From Demequina pelophila (lineage in GTDB: Bacteria; Actinomycetota; Actinomycetes; Actinomycetales; Demequinaceae): a stretch of DNA of 64,000 nt. Position numbers and translations under genes: made by a program. The notes under the pieces were generated by a model, which saw only the letters and a program-made list of their open reading frames with translations, searched no databases and was not told where the DNA came from. Of the stretch, positions 62,569 through 64,000 are shown piece by piece. The stretch is from the NCBI RefSeq assembly GCF_000971175.1, contig NZ_BBLY01000006.1, positions 1-64,000 on the forward strand. Reading direction: 5' to 3'. Each line of letters starts with the position of its first letter. Position 1 is the first letter of the stretch.

Positions 62569-63924
62569 ATGCTCTCTCCGTATCGCGACATCCTGTCGTT
62601 GCCCGGCGCCCGCGCGTTCACCGCGTGGGGGCTGCTCGCGCGCGTGCAGATGGGGCTCACCGGCCTGGGCACGTTCCTGCTGGTCCAGCTCGAGTACGGC
62701 CGCTACGAGTACGCCGGCATGGTGGTCGCCGCGATCGCGGTGTCCTATGCGGCGATCTCCCCTCAGGTGGGCCGCCTGGTCGACGCGTACGGCCAGTCGC
62801 GCGTGCTGCGCTGGGGCTTCGCGGTCGCGATCGCGGGCCGGCTCGCGATGATCGCGGCCGTGCTCGCGCACCAGCCCATCTGGGTGGTGCTGTGCCTCGC
62901 GCCGCTGTTCGCCGCGGGCGGCACGCAGTCGACGCACACCCGCGCCCGCTGGACGCACGTGGTCCCCGACCGCCACGCCCTCAACACCGCGTTCTCGCTC
63001 GAATCCTCGCTCGAGGAGGTGCTGTTCATCGGCGGGCCCGCCATCGCGACCATCCTCGCCACCCAGGTCGCGTCCTGGGTCCCCGCGGCGGTCGCGGTCG
63101 TCAGCCTCGCCGTGGGCGGCTACGGCTTCCTGGCGCTCACGGACACCGAGCCGCCGGCCCGCCGCCGCGACGCCCGCCGCCGCCAGGGTGAGCTGCAGCA
63201 CGCGAGCGCGCTCGTCATCGACGGGTCGATGCCGCGCATCGGCGCCGCCGCGTCGACCGCATCGGCCCACCCGCCCGCCCGCCGCAGCTACCGCGGCGCG
63301 CTGCGCGGCCACCTGCTGGTCACCACGCCCGCCCTCGTGGTCACCACGGTGATCTTCGCGACGCAGGGCGCACTGTTCGCCTCCGTCGATGCCTCCACCG
63401 TCGCGTTCGCCGAGGAGCTGGGGCATCAGCACTGGTCCGGCCCGGTGCTCGCCGTGTTCGCGCTCGGCTCGCTCACCGGCGGGCTCCTCTACGGCTCGCG
63501 CGCCTGGACCCGCACGCTCGCGTCCCGCCTGCTGTGGGGCGTCTCCGCGACCGGGCTGGGCGCCGCATCGTTCATCCTCGCGCCCAACCTGGCCGTGCTC
63601 GGCGCGCTGATGTTCATCACGGGCCTCGCGATCGCGCCCACCATGGCCGTGGGCGACGGCGTCACGCACGCCCTGGTCCCGCGCTCCCGCCTGACCGAGG
63701 GCATGACGTGGACGCGCACCGGCATGGACCTGGGGATCGCGGCCGGGGCGTGGCTGGCCGGCTGGATCATCGACCGGCATGGCTCCGAGGGCGGCTTCCT
63801 GGTCACGGCGGTGGCCGGGCTGCTGGGCGTCGCGGTCGCCGGCGCGGCCTGGCGCTACCTGCGCACCCGCCGCGCCTACGAGGAGCAGGTGAGCCGCGAC
63901 GAGCCGCTCGCCGTCGCGGGATGA
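62569..63924 (+). CDS. MFS transporter, paralogue of the 46746 gene
   Basis: A 451-residue major facilitator with about 12 helices. LSPYRDILSLPGARAF, NTAFSLESSLEEVLFIGGPAIATILA and GGLLYGSRAWTRTLA match the gene at 46746 closely. Compared with it, the central loop (~210-250) is longer and basic. GAGGTG precedes the ATG. Substrate unknown. Confidence 0.92.
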   Translation: MLSPYRDILSLPGARAFTAWGLLARVQMGLTGLGTFLLVQLEYGRYEYAGMVVAAIAVSYAAISPQVGRLVDAYGQSRVLRWGFAVAIAGRLAMIAAVLAHQPIWVVLCLAPLFAAGGTQSTHTRARWTHVVPDRHALNTAFSLESSLEEVLFIGGPAIATILATQVASWVPAAVAVVSLAVGGYGFLALTDTEPPARRRDARRRQGELQHASALVIDGSMPRIGAAASTASAHPPARRSYRGALRGHLLVTTPALVVTTVIFATQGALFASVDASTVAFAEELGHQHWSGPVLAVFALGSLTGGLLYGSRAWTRTLASRLLWGVSATGLGAASFILAPNLAVLGALMFITGLAIAPTMAVGDGVTHALVPRSRLTEGMTWTRTGMDLGIAAGAWLAGWIIDRHGSEGGFLVTAVAGLLGVAVAGAAWRYLRTRRAYEEQVSRDEPLAVAG

Positions 63925-63931
63925 TGGCCCC

Positions 63932-64000
63932 GTGATCCGCACCGCCGACGCGATGGCCGACTCCCCCGCCATCGCCCGCATCTACGACCACTACGTCCGC
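63932..64000 (+). CDS. GNAT acetyltransferase, N-terminal part
   Basis: Partial; cut by the window edge after 23 codons. IRTADAMADSPAIARIYDHYV is the start typical of phosphinothricin/PAT-type acetyltransferases. GATGAT lies 6 bases before the GTG. Confidence 0.65.
   Translation, partial: MIRTADAMADSPAIARIYDHYVR

Overview
This window is chromosomal DNA from a very GC-rich actinobacterium, most likely in or near the order Micrococcales. The evidence is the base composition, the frequent GTG starts, many start codons sitting 6-8 bases after a TAnnnT box (leaderless transcripts), and typical actinobacterial families (a conservon-like CvnABCD cluster, LppM-type and DUF2202 proteins). No integrase, transposase, phage structural gene or CRISPR array was seen, so it reads as ordinary chromosome with small accessory insertions. 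The genus cannot be fixed from the sequence alone.

Layout. 1-346: no gene, but two good promoters on the minus strand firing off the left edge, probably toward a stable RNA operon. 347-3123: copper-type P1B ATPase and its MerR regulator. 3.1-6.4 kb: a lipoprotein, an acetyltransferase/P-loop kinase fusion, a flavin oxidoreductase and a second lipoprotein. 6.4-15 kb: purine genes purQ-purS, purC-purD and purA, then class II fructose-bisphosphate aldolase, interrupted by a NYN-domain nuclease, a TRIC-type channel and a repeat-rich 578-base gap. 14.8-24.6 kb: tRNA/rRNA methyltransferase with an ABC exporter pair, purT, membrane proteins, LemA, pyrE, a short-chain dehydrogenase and exonuclease III. 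24.6-28 kb: a LuxR-type response regulator, a histidine kinase and a kinase-like membrane protein. 28.1-29.9 kb: tRNA-Arg and two tRNA-Ser genes around a TetR regulator and a PIN protein. 31.1-37.5 kb: a conservon-like sensor system whose kinase is about 1,624 residues long.

37.6-48 kb: quinone oxidoreductase, HAD phosphatase, serS, lipid/diacylglycerol kinase, pheA, glycosyltransferase, phosphoglucomutase, an LppM-like lipoprotein and an MFS transporter. 48-52 kb: ATP-grasp enzyme, small membrane protein, SRPBCC protein, MalY-type aminotransferase and a methyltransferase. 52.1-60.6 kb: a group of metal/redox genes facing the cell surface (His-rich membrane protein, PCu(A)C copper chaperone, Tat-exported DyP peroxidase, siderophore-interacting reductase, secreted ferritin-like DUF2202 protein) ending in an OmpR-type two-component system and a lipoprotein. 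60.6-64 kb: a KhtTU-like K+/H+ antiporter, a second MFS transporter paralogous to the first, and the start of another acetyltransferase.

The most notable signals are regulatory or repetitive: 20 leaderless starts; a 10-mer (GGGACGATGC) found at least 15 times on the two strands; two 11-bp-period direct-repeat arrays that look like OmpR/PhoP-type binding sites; several long inverted repeats; and the giant sensor kinase. No single cassette could be shown to be a new defence or biosynthetic system; the surface metal/redox group and the repeat families are the best candidates for something undescribed.
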